64,000 bases of DNA from an uncultured Oscillospiraceae bacterium. GTDB taxonomy: Bacteria; Bacillota; Clostridia; Oscillospirales; Acutalibacteraceae. The stretch covers positions 1 through 64,000 of the forward strand of contig URFL01000001.1 in NCBI GenBank assembly GCA_900547105.1, read 5' to 3'. This document shows, in pieces, positions 50,734 to 59,160 of this stretch. The notes below the pieces were generated by a model. It had not been told where the DNA came from and did no database searches. It saw only the letters and a list, made by a program, of their open reading frames with translations. The position numbers and the translations under genes were made by a program. The number at the start of each line of letters is the position of its first letter. Position 1 is the stretch's first letter.

Positions 50734-51060
50734 GAGCGGACTGAACAGCCGCGTGCGCTTTGCGTATGAGGAAAGTCCGAGCTTCACAGGGCAGGATAAC
50801 GGCTAACGGCCGCCGGGGGTGACCCTAGGGAAAGTGCAACAGAGATATACCGCCGCGTTTTTCGCGGTAAGGGTGGAAAGGCGAGGTAAGAGCTCACCGG
50901 CATATGGGAGACCATATGGCCCTGCAAACCCTATCCGAAGCAACGCCGACCGAAGCGATCCATCGGCCCGATGGGCTTCAACGGGCGGCTAGAGCTGTAT
51001 GGCAACATACAGTCGAGATAGATGGCTGTTCACGACAGAACTCGGCTTACAGGTCCGCTC
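50734..51060 (+). ncRNA. rnpB: RNase P RNA, type A
   Basis: The catalytic RNA that trims tRNA 5' leaders. The conserved 5' core GAGGAAAGTCCGAGCTTCAC, the internal GTGCAACAGAGA and GGTAAGAGCTCACCG, CCCTATCCGAAGCAA, and the 3' core ACAGAACTCGGCTTACAG are all visible. The ends pair (GAGCGGAC at 50734-50741 with GTCCGCTC at 51053-51060). The L8 and P-arm layout with two cores is the bacterial A form. Exact ends are estimated from the terminal helix. Confidence 0.96.
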
Positions 51061-51075
51061 ACATTTTTACATACC

Positions 51076-51108
51076 AGCGGGTGGTTTGCAAAAACTGCCC
51101 GCTTTTTT
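51076..51108 (+). terminator. Terminator of rnpB
   Basis: The stem AGCGGGTGGTTT / AACTGCCCGCT, including two G-U pairs, is followed by TTTTTT. It starts 15 bases after the RNase P RNA terminal helix and just before the ribosome binding site of the next gene. Confidence 0.75.
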
Positions 51109-51125
51109 CAAAGGGAGGAACGATC

Positions 51126-52088
51126 ATGGCCAACTGGGGAATTATCGGCTGCGGCGGCATTGCCCGCCATATGGCATCGGCGCTGCGGGATGTACCCGGA
51201 GCTACGCTCGCGGCGTGTGCTGCCCGCACGACACAGCGCGCTGCTGCTTTTGCGGATGAATTTGCGATTCCGCGCGCCTACGGCAGCTACGAAGCGCTGC
51301 TGGCGGACCCGTCGATTGATATTGTGTATATCGCCGTGGTCAACACCGCCCACGCCGCCGCGGTGCGTTTGTGCATCGAAGCGGGCAAGCCGGTGATTTG
51401 CGAAAAACCGCTTGCCATGTCGCAGCAGGAGGGACGCGAGTTGTTTGCCCTCGCCCGGCAAAAAGGAGTGCTGCTGATGGAGGCGATCTGGACGCGTTTT
51501 TTGCCGGCATGGCAGGAAATTCTCCGCCGGATCGACGGGGGAGCCATCGGCGATTTGCGCTTTGCCCAGCTGGATTTCAGCTTTTCGGCGGCGCCCGATC
51601 CCCATTCGCGGCTGTACGACCCGGCACAGGGCGGCGGCGCGCTGTTGGATGTAGGAGTCTACACCGCCCATGTCGCGCAAATGCTGTTTGGCTCGGAGAT
51701 TGAATCGGTGCGGACGCACGGTCGCTTGGCGGAAACCGGGGTGGACAGCTTTGCCGTGGTGACGCTGGGGTATTCCGGCGGGCGGGTAGCGGAAATGACC
51801 TGCGCTATCGACACGGTGGGAGCGCAGGATGCGCGCCTGTTCGGCTCTGCCGGATGGATCGAAGTACCGCATATGTTCTGTGCCGACCACTTTGTGATCC
51901 ACCGTCCGGGACAGAAGGATGAAGTGTGCGATTTTTCGGGGCGCGACGGCTTTTGCTACGAGGCCGAGGCGTTCCAGCAGCTGGTGGCTGCCGGTGCTTT
52001 GGAAAGCGATGTTGCTTCGCCGCAAACAACGCTGCAGGTCGCATCGGTGCTGGATGAAGCCATGCGACAGCTGGGCGCTCGCGGATAA
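51126..52088 (+). CDS. Gfo/Idh/MocA family oxidoreductase
   Basis: A 320-aa NAD(P)-dependent oxidoreductase. The N-terminal Rossmann fold carries GIIGCGGIARHM (about 4-15) and the family motif EKPLA (about 95); the C-terminal substrate domain has QGGGALLDVGVY. Likely substrates are sugars or polyols, but none can be named. AAGGGAGG precedes the ATG. It lies just after the rnpB terminator and 70 bases before the ABC operon, without a clear link to it. Confidence 0.88.
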   Translation: MANWGIIGCGGIARHMASALRDVPGATLAACAARTTQRAAAFADEFAIPRAYGSYEALLADPSIDIVYIAVVNTAHAAAVRLCIEAGKPVICEKPLAMSQQEGRELFALARQKGVLLMEAIWTRFLPAWQEILRRIDGGAIGDLRFAQLDFSFSAAPDPHSRLYDPAQGGGALLDVGVYTAHVAQMLFGSEIESVRTHGRLAETGVDSFAVVTLGYSGGRVAEMTCAIDTVGAQDARLFGSAGWIEVPHMFCADHFVIHRPGQKDEVCDFSGRDGFCYEAEAFQQLVAAGALESDVASPQTTLQVASVLDEAMRQLGARG

Positions 52089-52158
52089 AACGGAGGCTTC
52101 GCGCGGCTGTGGAAAGTCCCCCGGCCGCCGATCTTGTACATAGTAGGAAGGTTAAGGA

Positions 52159-54570
52159 ATGGAACCGATCAAACATATGCCCAAAGGGCTGCTGGAATCG
52201 TTGCGGCAAAAGGGCTATTCGCTGTCGCCCAAAGCGGTGACCATGGCGGATATGACCAACGAAGGCGAACTGCGGTATCTGTATCTGGTGCTGACCGATG
52301 AGCAGCTGGTGTTTGTGGTCACCGCGCTGGCGGAGGATATGCGCTTTGCCGGATCGCTGCCGCGCGAACGCATGCTGACCCCCGCTGACATCCAGCAGGT
52401 GTATACCTACTCGCTGAATAACCTGTCGCACCCCGAGGTGCTGCCGCAGGTGGTGGGCGGTTTGCTGGTGCTGGATGTCGATGGCGAACCGACTTGGCTT
52501 TGCCGGTTTTCCAGCGCACGGATGCGGGCGATGCAGCGGTTTGTGCGCCAGCTGCGTGAAACGCTGGGCGAGGACGATCGCCCAGCTCCGAACGGGCAAC
52601 CGCCCCATGCACCGCCACCCGGTGGCGGCGGACCAGGCGGTCCTCCTCCCGGTGGCCCGGGCGGACCCCCTCCGGGTGGCCCTGGTGGACCGCCTCCCGA
52701 TGATGACGAAGAGGAAGCCTGTTGTCCCAAATGCGGCATGCCATATCCCGAACGGGGACGCGCGGTGTGTCCCCGCTGCATGGAAAAGCACACCATCTTT
52801 TTGCGCATTCTCTCCTGCTTTAAGGAGTATAAAGGGCGCATGGCGATCATGCTGTTGTGTATTGCCGCCTCCGGTGTGCTGAATGCGATCTGGCCGTACC
52901 TGTCGGGCACGGTGCTGTACGATAAGGTGCTGGCGCAGGATGTGCAGGCGGGCAGTCTGACCGGCGGCGATTTCGGGCGGCTGCTGGGGCTGCTCACGGT
53001 CACCATGGTGGGGGTCAAGCTGTTGCAGCAGCTGACCGGCATTATTCAAGGACGTATGGTCGGTTATATGGTGCCGGGCGTGGTGTGCCAGCTGAAAAGC
53101 CGGGTGTTTTCCGCGCTGCAGCGGCTATCCATCGGCTTTTTCACCCGCCGCCAAACCGGCAGCCTGATGCAGCGGGTCAACGGCGACGCGGGCGAGGTGA
53201 CCCATCTGTTTATCGATGGGTTGCCCTATCTGGCGTTTAATATTCTGACGATGCTGACTGCCATGATCATCATGTTTACCATCGATTGGCGGCTGGCGCT
53301 GGTGGCGATCGCGCTGCTGCCGCCGCTGTTTTTCATCAGCTATAAGCTGCTGCCGCGCTGCTGGCACGCCCATGGGCGGCGCGCCAAGGTGATGCGGTCG
53401 CTGTATTCGGTGCTGAACGATAATCTCACCGGCGCGCGGGTGGTCAAAACCTTTGGACAGGAGCGTACCGAAGATGCCCGCTTTGACCGGGTGAACAACC
53501 GGGTGCGCGACGCCGAGATCAATGTGGTGCGCTATCGCAACCGGTTTGACGCCACCTATAGCGTGGGGCGTGATCTGCCGGTGCTGCTGGTATGGTGTGT
53601 GGGCGCGGTGTTGATTTTGACCTCGTCCGGCCGGTTTTCCTATGGCCAGCTCATCACCTTTGTCAACTATCTGACCATGATGCAAGGGCCGATGATTTTT
53701 TTCTCGGATATGTTCCATTGGTGGAGCAACAGCATGAACGCTGCCCAGCGTATTTTTGAAATTATTGATGCAGTGCCGGATATTGTGGAAAAAGAAAACG
53801 CCATCCAAACCGACATTCGCGGCGATGTGACTTTGCGCGGGGTCTGCTTCAGCTACGACCCGCACAAGGAGATTCTGCACAATATCGATCTGGATGTCAA
53901 AGCCGGCGAGATGCTCGGCATTGTGGGCAAATCCGGCGCGGGCAAATCCACGCTGGTCAACCTGATCTCGCGGTTGTACGATGCGGACAGCGGCGAGGTG
54001 CTGCTGGATGGCATCAACGTCAAGGATCTGTCCTTTTCCTCGCTGCGCGGTGCGGTGGCGATGGTCAGCCAGGAAACCTATATCTTTATGGGCACCATCG
54101 CGGACAACATCGCCTATGCGCGACCGAATGCCACCCGCGACGAGATCGTACAGGCCGCCATCGCTGCCAGTGCCCATCCCTTCATCTGCCGTTTGCCGGA
54201 TGGCTACGACACGGTGATCGGGCGAGGCGGACGGCAGCTGTCGGGCGGCGAACGCCAGCGCCTGTCCATCGCGCGGGCGATTTTGGCGGATCCGCGCATT
54301 CTGGTGCTGGACGAAGCCACCGCTTCGGTGGATACCGAAACCGAGCGCGCGATCCAGGCGTCGCTGGAACAGCTCACCCGCGGACGCACCACCATTTCCA
54401 TTGCCCACCGCCTGTCGACCTTGCGCGAGGCGGATCGGCTGATCGTGATCGAGGACGGACGGCTGGTGGAAAGCGGCACCCATGATGAGCTGGTGCGCCA
54501 AAAGGGAACCTATTATAAACTGCTCCAGCTGCAATCCAAAGCGCTGGCGATGAGAGGAGTGGGCGACTGA
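52159..54570 (+). CDS. ABC exporter with N-terminal domain, Pro/Gly linker and zinc ribbon
   Basis: An 803-aa half-transporter (permease and ATPase fused). Residues 1-135 are an unassigned beta-rich domain (LYLVLTDEQLVFVVTALAED); 146-183 are a Pro/Gly linker followed by an acidic patch; about 188-209 form a CPKC...CPRC zinc ribbon; about 225-500 are six membrane helices; about 555-795 are the ATPase, with Walker A GKSGAGKST (about 590), LSGGERQR (about 694) and VLDEATASVD. The transporter core is MsbA/LmrA-like. The N-terminal parts are unusual. It overlaps the DUF1854 gene by one base, and the second exporter gene follows, so the pair may form a heterodimer. Confidence 0.9.
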   Translation: MEPIKHMPKGLLESLRQKGYSLSPKAVTMADMTNEGELRYLYLVLTDEQLVFVVTALAEDMRFAGSLPRERMLTPADIQQVYTYSLNNLSHPEVLPQVVGGLLVLDVDGEPTWLCRFSSARMRAMQRFVRQLRETLGEDDRPAPNGQPPHAPPPGGGGPGGPPPGGPGGPPPGGPGGPPPDDDEEEACCPKCGMPYPERGRAVCPRCMEKHTIFLRILSCFKEYKGRMAIMLLCIAASGVLNAIWPYLSGTVLYDKVLAQDVQAGSLTGGDFGRLLGLLTVTMVGVKLLQQLTGIIQGRMVGYMVPGVVCQLKSRVFSALQRLSIGFFTRRQTGSLMQRVNGDAGEVTHLFIDGLPYLAFNILTMLTAMIIMFTIDWRLALVAIALLPPLFFISYKLLPRCWHAHGRRAKVMRSLYSVLNDNLTGARVVKTFGQERTEDARFDRVNNRVRDAEINVVRYRNRFDATYSVGRDLPVLLVWCVGAVLILTSSGRFSYGQLITFVNYLTMMQGPMIFFSDMFHWWSNSMNAAQRIFEIIDAVPDIVEKENAIQTDIRGDVTLRGVCFSYDPHKEILHNIDLDVKAGEMLGIVGKSGAGKSTLVNLISRLYDADSGEVLLDGINVKDLSFSSLRGAVAMVSQETYIFMGTIADNIAYARPNATRDEIVQAAIAASAHPFICRLPDGYDTVIGRGGRQLSGGERQRLSIARAILADPRILVLDEATASVDTETERAIQASLEQLTRGRTTISIAHRLSTLREADRLIVIEDGRLVESGTHDELVRQKGTYYKLLQLQSKALAMRGVGD

Positions 54571-55115
54571 TGAACGAACCAATGGATGTATTGGAACAGG
54601 AAAAACAGGCGGTGGAACAAGCCATCGCCATTCGGTGGATCACCGATGATAACGCCACCTTTACCGCAACGCCCGGCGGCTTTTTGCAGCTGGAATTTGA
54701 GGGCAAAAGCTATCCGCGGGTGGCGGTGCACCGGTGCTTTCCCTTTTCCGATCCCGACCGCTATATCTCCATCCGCGAGCCGGAGGGAGATGGCCGCGAG
54801 ATCGGCTTGATCAACGATATGACGCAGCTGTCCGCCGCCACACAGGCGCTGCTGAACGATCAGCTGGCGCTGCGGTATTTCACTCCCAAAATTTTGCGGG
54901 TGCGGGATATCAAAGAGGAATACGGCTATTCCTATTGGGATGTGCAGACCGATCGGGGCGATTGCCGTTTTACCGTGCGGATGGGCGGCAGCAATGTCTA
55001 TGCCATCGGCAAGGATCGCTATCTGGTGAACGATCTGGACGGCAACCGGTTTGAAATTCCCAATCTGTACGCCCTGACCCCCAAAGAGATCAAAAAGCTG
55101 GATCTGTTTATCTAA
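54570..55115 (+). CDS. DUF1854 protein
   Basis: A 181-aa soluble protein of the DUF1854 family, with unknown function. Segments GDGREIGLINDMTQLSA and YWDVQTDRGDCRFTVR, and the conserved NDLDGNRFEIPNL, are visible. In other bacteria DUF1854 proteins are encoded next to ABC exporters, in some cases near cyanophycin genes. The stop-start TGATG overlap with the upstream exporter and the gap of 33 bases to the next exporter show one operon. Confidence 0.88.
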   Translation: MNEPMDVLEQEKQAVEQAIAIRWITDDNATFTATPGGFLQLEFEGKSYPRVAVHRCFPFSDPDRYISIREPEGDGREIGLINDMTQLSAATQALLNDQLALRYFTPKILRVRDIKEEYGYSYWDVQTDRGDCRFTVRMGGSNVYAIGKDRYLVNDLDGNRFEIPNLYALTPKEIKKLDLFI

Positions 55116-55148
55116 CGCCCTGTGGCGAGGAAAGGCGGTAAACCGCTT

Positions 55149-57335
55149 ATGAATTTGCGGTATACGCTTCCACCGGATGTGGAAGCGGCGCTGGCTCCGA
55201 TCCGGAGCCGGGATATAGTGTATTGCGTGCCGTTTGATGTTACCCCGGACGGCGACTATTGCGCCGACGGGTATGTGGTGGTCACCCGCAACACGCTGCT
55301 TGTCTGGCAGCAAGGGCGGGTGGCGCACCGGCTGGTGCTGTCCGAATGGGACGAGATTTTGTGCTCACCGCAGGTGGACAGCGGCCTGTTGCTCGCGAAA
55401 CGCGGTGATGACCAGCAGCTGCTTTGTCGGTTCCATATGCGGCATATGGTGCGCCAATCCTATGTGGCGCGCGGTACAACCCTGTTTTGCAAAGGCGAAT
55501 CGCGCGAGATCACCTCGCAGGAAAAAGAGCGCTATTGCCCCCAGTGCGGGCGGGTGCTGCCCGGCACCAGCGCGTGCCCGCGCTGCAGCGGACGCGGACG
55601 CACCTTTCGGCGGTTTTGGGATCTGTGCCGCCCGTATGCGGTGCCGCTGCTGCTGATCACCCTGTTTATGGTGGCGATCTCCGCCATCACCATCGGCCAG
55701 CAGTATGTACAGCGCTATTTCGTGGACGATGTGCTGGTGCCCGCCGAGGGCAGCGCCTCGCAGGTGTTGACCTTTTTCGGATTGATGCTGGTCATGCTGG
55801 TGCTGTCCATCACCCTGTCCATCACCCGCACCCTGTGGAGCAATAAGCTGGGCACCCGTATCAGCCGTGATCTGCGTATGCGGGTGTTTGCCAAAATCAA
55901 CGCGCTGTCGCTCTCGTTTATCGACGGACGCGAAGCGGGCGAGCTGATGAACCGCGTGGTGGACGATACCGGTACCATCCGCCAGTTTATGGAAGAAGTG
56001 TTCGCCGGCATGTTCACCCAGATCTTCATCATGATCGGCGCGATGATCGCCATGCTGACCATGGATTGGAAGCTGGCGCTGCTCACACTGGCGCTGCTGC
56101 CGGTGGCGGGGCTGCTGGTGCGGGTGTTCCACCGGTATGAAATGCGGCTGTGGCGGCAGCAGTGGCGGTTCAACGACAAGGTGAACGGTCGCTTGCAGGA
56201 TGTGCTGTCGGGCATTCGGGTGGTAAAATCGTTCGGCCAGGAGCAGCGCGAGATCGACCGCTTCACCCGATACGCCGAGCGGCTGACCACCATCCAGCGC
56301 CGCAACGAGATTTTTTGGGCGACGCTGTATCCGTTCATCACCTTTTTGCTGACCATCGGCTCCTTTTTCGTGATCTATTTTGGTGGTCTGAATGTGATGG
56401 ACGGGCGGATGACGCCCGGCCAGCTGATGCAGTTTGTGTCCTATGCCGGGATGCTGTACGGACCGCTGGGATTCATCACCCGCTTGCCGCGTATGCTGAT
56501 GCGGCTGACCACCTCGCTGGAGCGCATCTACGATATTTTGGACGAGGAATCCGATGTGCACGAACGCGCCGAAGCGCGCCCGCTGGACATTCGCGGACAG
56601 GTGGAGTTTTCGCATGTCACGTTCGGCTATCGGTCGTATCTGCCGGTGCTGGAGGATATCAATTTCTCGGTCAAGCCGGGCGAAATGATTGGCTTGGTCG
56701 GCTCCTCCGGTGCAGGCAAATCCACGGTCATTAACCTGTTGATGCGCCTGTACGATGTGGACGACGGCGCCATTTTGCTGGATGGTGTGGATTTGCGGGA
56801 CATCACGCAGGAAAGCTTGCACCACCAGATCGGTGTGGTGCTGCAGGAAACCTTTTTGTTTTCGGGCAGCGTGTACGATAACATCCGCTACGCCAAGCCG
56901 GACGCGGGATATGAAGAAGTGGTGCGCGCCGCCAAAATGGCGAACGCCCACGAGTTTATCACCAAATTTCCCGATGGCTACGACACCTATGTCGGGGAGC
57001 ATGGCTACACCCTGTCGGGCGGCGAGCGTCAGCGCATCGCGATCGCCCGCGCGATTTTACACGATCCGCGGCTGCTGATTTTGGACGAAGCGACCAGCAG
57101 TCTGGACACCGAAACCGAGTATCAGATTCAACAGGCGCTGGAGCGCCTCACCAAGGATCGCACTACCTTTGCGATTGCCCACCGGCTGTCCACCCTGCGT
57201 GGCGCCGATCGCATTTTCGTGATCGACCAGCACCGCGTGGCGGAAATGGGCACCCACAACGAGCTGATGCGGAAAAAGGGCATCTACTACGGTCTTGTCA
57301 TGGCACAGCTGGACATGCACCGCGTAAAAGAATAA
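55149..57335 (+). CDS. Second ABC exporter with N-terminal domain and zinc ribbon
   Basis: A 728-aa permease-ATPase fusion. Residues 1-125 are a beta-rich domain with the strand pattern of a bacterial PH-like fold (DGYVVVTRNTLLVWQQ); about 130-147 form a CPQC...CPRC zinc ribbon; about 155-440 are membrane helices; about 465-715 are the ATPase, with GSSGAGKST (about 518), LSGGERQR (about 623) and LDEATSSLD. The start at 55149 is preferred (AGGAAAGG upstream) over GTG 55122. It lacks the Pro/Gly linker of the first exporter but shares its overall plan, so the two are probably partners. Confidence 0.9.
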   Translation: MNLRYTLPPDVEAALAPIRSRDIVYCVPFDVTPDGDYCADGYVVVTRNTLLVWQQGRVAHRLVLSEWDEILCSPQVDSGLLLAKRGDDQQLLCRFHMRHMVRQSYVARGTTLFCKGESREITSQEKERYCPQCGRVLPGTSACPRCSGRGRTFRRFWDLCRPYAVPLLLITLFMVAISAITIGQQYVQRYFVDDVLVPAEGSASQVLTFFGLMLVMLVLSITLSITRTLWSNKLGTRISRDLRMRVFAKINALSLSFIDGREAGELMNRVVDDTGTIRQFMEEVFAGMFTQIFIMIGAMIAMLTMDWKLALLTLALLPVAGLLVRVFHRYEMRLWRQQWRFNDKVNGRLQDVLSGIRVVKSFGQEQREIDRFTRYAERLTTIQRRNEIFWATLYPFITFLLTIGSFFVIYFGGLNVMDGRMTPGQLMQFVSYAGMLYGPLGFITRLPRMLMRLTTSLERIYDILDEESDVHERAEARPLDIRGQVEFSHVTFGYRSYLPVLEDINFSVKPGEMIGLVGSSGAGKSTVINLLMRLYDVDDGAILLDGVDLRDITQESLHHQIGVVLQETFLFSGSVYDNIRYAKPDAGYEEVVRAAKMANAHEFITKFPDGYDTYVGEHGYTLSGGERQRIAIARAILHDPRLLILDEATSSLDTETEYQIQQALERLTKDRTTFAIAHRLSTLRGADRIFVIDQHRVAEMGTHNELMRKKGIYYGLVMAQLDMHRVKE

Positions 57336-57401
57336 CCAATCTGCCATCAGATGAAAGATAGTTCGCAACTTTTTTCCGTGATAACATCGTGACGACAGAG
57401 T

Positions 57402-57407
57402 TATAAT
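57402..57407 (+). promoter_or_regulatory. -10 box of the DUF4085 gene
   Basis: A perfect TATAAT lies 36 bases before the start. No good -35 is seen at 16-18 bases, so the strength of this site is uncertain. Confidence 0.4.
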
Positions 57408-57442
57408 GTGGTTGACAGATGAATTTGAAAGCGGGGGGTCAC

Positions 57443-58147
57443 ATGAAATTTCCGACCAAAAAATGGTACCAGGCTATGCAGCGCAGTATCTGGCATGTGG
57501 GCTTACAGGCAAGCAAGGAGGCGGAAACCTATTCCGAAGAGTATTTTCGCCGCCTTTATCAGGCAGAAGAACAGGAAATGCTGGACATGAAACTCTATGA
57601 GCCGGATGTGATGAAGAAAAAACTCGCGCAGATGCAACGGCGCTACTGCCGCGAAATAAAAAAGAATGTACCGGCGGATATTTTGGCGCAGGTGGCGGAT
57701 ATACGGGTGTTGGCATTGCGTACCGTTTCACCGGCGGTGCTCAAGGCAATCACAGCTTACTGTGAAAACAATGACCGCCTGGTACGAGAGGCTATAAGCA
57801 CCTACGACCGGGAATACGATGCCTATTGTGCCGCCCATCCGGATTGGAAAAATCCGCTGAAAGGTGTGTGGCTGCACGACAGCACAATTTTGGCGGCGCG
57901 CAAAAAGGGGAAGGATTTTATTATCCAAATAGAAAATCAGGGCGATTCGTCTCCGGGGTTTACCATCCGGTTTCAAAATGCCACCATTTTGCACAATGAA
58001 CCGCCGCTGGCCGGTGCCCAGTGGTTCTACGAGGCGTTGCGTGAAACGAATGGGCAGTATGAACTGCATATGTTGGCTGGCCGTGGTCAGCATTTGAAAG
58101 AACTGATTTTGCGGGCGGATAACATTATTTTGACTAGTGATGAATAA
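57443..58147 (+). CDS. DUF4085 family protein
   Basis: A 234-aa soluble protein that fits the DUF4085 family, whose function is unknown. The first 100 residues are helical and charged (TKKWYQAMQRSIWHV, YRRLYQ-like YFRRLYQAEEQEML); the rest is beta-rich (DFIIQIENQGDSSPGFTI). GGGGGG supports the ATG at 57443; an upstream ATG at 57419 has no ribosome binding site. It follows the ABC operon by 107 bases and ends at a bidirectional terminator. Confidence 0.8.
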   Translation: MKFPTKKWYQAMQRSIWHVGLQASKEAETYSEEYFRRLYQAEEQEMLDMKLYEPDVMKKKLAQMQRRYCREIKKNVPADILAQVADIRVLALRTVSPAVLKAITAYCENNDRLVREAISTYDREYDAYCAAHPDWKNPLKGVWLHDSTILAARKKGKDFIIQIENQGDSSPGFTIRFQNATILHNEPPLAGAQWFYEALRETNGQYELHMLAGRGQHLKELILRADNIILTSDE

Positions 58148-58157
58148 CCAACATAAA

Positions 58158-58193
58158 AACGAGGGAGTGTGGCGATTGCCATACTCCCTCGTT
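58158..58193. terminator. Bidirectional terminator between DUF4085 and AraC genes
   Basis: A 16-base stem (AACGAGGGAGTGTGGC / GCCATACTCCCTCGTT, one wobble pair) with a GATT loop lies between convergent genes. Confidence 0.75.
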
Positions 58194-58202
58194 TGCGATA
58201 TC

Positions 58203-58994
58203 TTATTCTTTTCCGGCACCTTGGCGGAATGCGCGGGGCGAACATCCGCACTGCTCGCGGAACGCACGTTCAAAGCTGCGGGGCGTGTTGAATCCACATT
58301 CCAGCCCGATCTGCAAAATAGACAGCTTTGGCGATGCCAGCAGCTCTTTGGCGCGCTCCACCCGCAAATAACGCAGATATTGCGAAAACGACAGCTCCAG
58401 CTGTCCGGTGAACAGCCGCGACAGCGCAAACCGGCTGATTCCCAGCGCAGCAGCCGCCGTGTCCAGCGTGAGGGTGGGGTCATCAAAATGCTGCATCAGG
58501 TATTGCGCCGCGCGGTTGGTCATGTCAAACGGGCTGTTTTGGGTATTAATCTGCATGGTCAGCAGCGGCATCAGCCGCACCATCAGCAAGTCGAACAAAA
58601 TCGGACAAAGCTTGTCGTCCGGGTGATCCACTTCGTCAAGCAGGTCGTGCATCACATAGGGAATATCGGGGTGCAGCCGGTCGCAGGTGACAAACGGATC
58701 GACAGGATGGTACTGCTGGATCAGCTGGCGGTTCTGGCGCAGCAACGAGGGGGAGAAGATCAGAATTTCCAACCCGCCCTCGGTGCTGGGTGCTTTGAAA
58801 GCGTGCACAATGTTGGGGAACACGATCGCCAGATCGCCGGCATGCATGATCCGTCGCTCGCGGTTGATGGACATATGCAACTCGCCCTCGGTCAGATAAA
58901 CAATCTCCATATGCGAATGCAGATGGGGCGGCATCGTGAACGGGTCGCCCATCCGCAGCGAAAACTCCTGCGGTCGAAATTCATACAGCGACAT
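58203..58994 (-). CDS. AraC family transcriptional regulator (GH2 glucosaminidase locus)
   Basis: A 263-aa regulator with an N-terminal cupin (about 1-145, HLHSHMEIVYLTEGELHMS) and a C-terminal AraC domain (about 160-258, with LTLDTAAAALGISRFALSR and GFNTPRSFERAFREQ). The ATG at 58994 is 9 bases from AAGGAG; another ATG three codons upstream touches the ribosome binding site. It is divergent from the GH2 dockerin gene and their promoters overlap, so it probably controls that gene. Confidence 0.9.
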   Translation of the reverse strand: MSLYEFRPQEFSLRMGDPFTMPPHLHSHMEIVYLTEGELHMSINRERRIMHAGDLAIVFPNIVHAFKAPSTEGGLEILIFSPSLLRQNRQLIQQYHPVDPFVTCDRLHPDIPYVMHDLLDEVDHPDDKLCPILFDLLMVRLMPLLTMQINTQNSPFDMTNRAAQYLMQHFDDPTLTLDTAAAALGISRFALSRLFTGQLELSFSQYLRYLRVERAKELLASPKLSILQIGLECGFNTPRSFERAFREQCGCSPRAFRQGAGKE

Positions 58995-59058
58995 GGTAGA
59001 CATCTCCTTTGGAAAACGGTGCAAATATTGTCGCATTGGTGTTCTCTTTTGTCGTGCA

Positions 59059-59086
59059 TTATAGCACATGTTTTGGTATACTGCAA
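59059..59086 (-). promoter_or_regulatory. Promoter of the AraC gene
   Basis: On the minus strand, TTGCAG (59086-59081) and TATAAT (59064-59059) are 16 bases apart. Its -35 overlaps the -10 of the opposite promoter by two bases. Confidence 0.65.
59077..59082 (+). promoter_or_regulatory. -10 box of the GH2 glucosaminidase gene
   Basis: TATACT (59077-59082). The -35 position 17 bases upstream reads GTGCAT, a poor match, and it falls beside the -10 box of the divergent AraC promoter. The two polymerases could not bind together. Confidence 0.5.
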
Positions 59087-59160
59087 CCGGATGATCGATC
59101 AGTGCTGAAGAAATTTTAGCAGTTCCGCCCATACAAAGCGAAAAAAGGAGTGGGGAGAGC

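Noticed and set aside
50904..51125. N-terminal extension of the oxidoreductase gene into rnpB
   Set aside because: The upstream part is RNase P RNA and the rnpB terminator; GGGAGG before ATG 51126 fits the family start.
52620..52700. Pro/Gly-coding repeat in the first ABC exporter considered as a frameshift or assembly error
   Set aside because: The frame continues cleanly into the zinc ribbon and membrane domain, and the linker composition is plausible.
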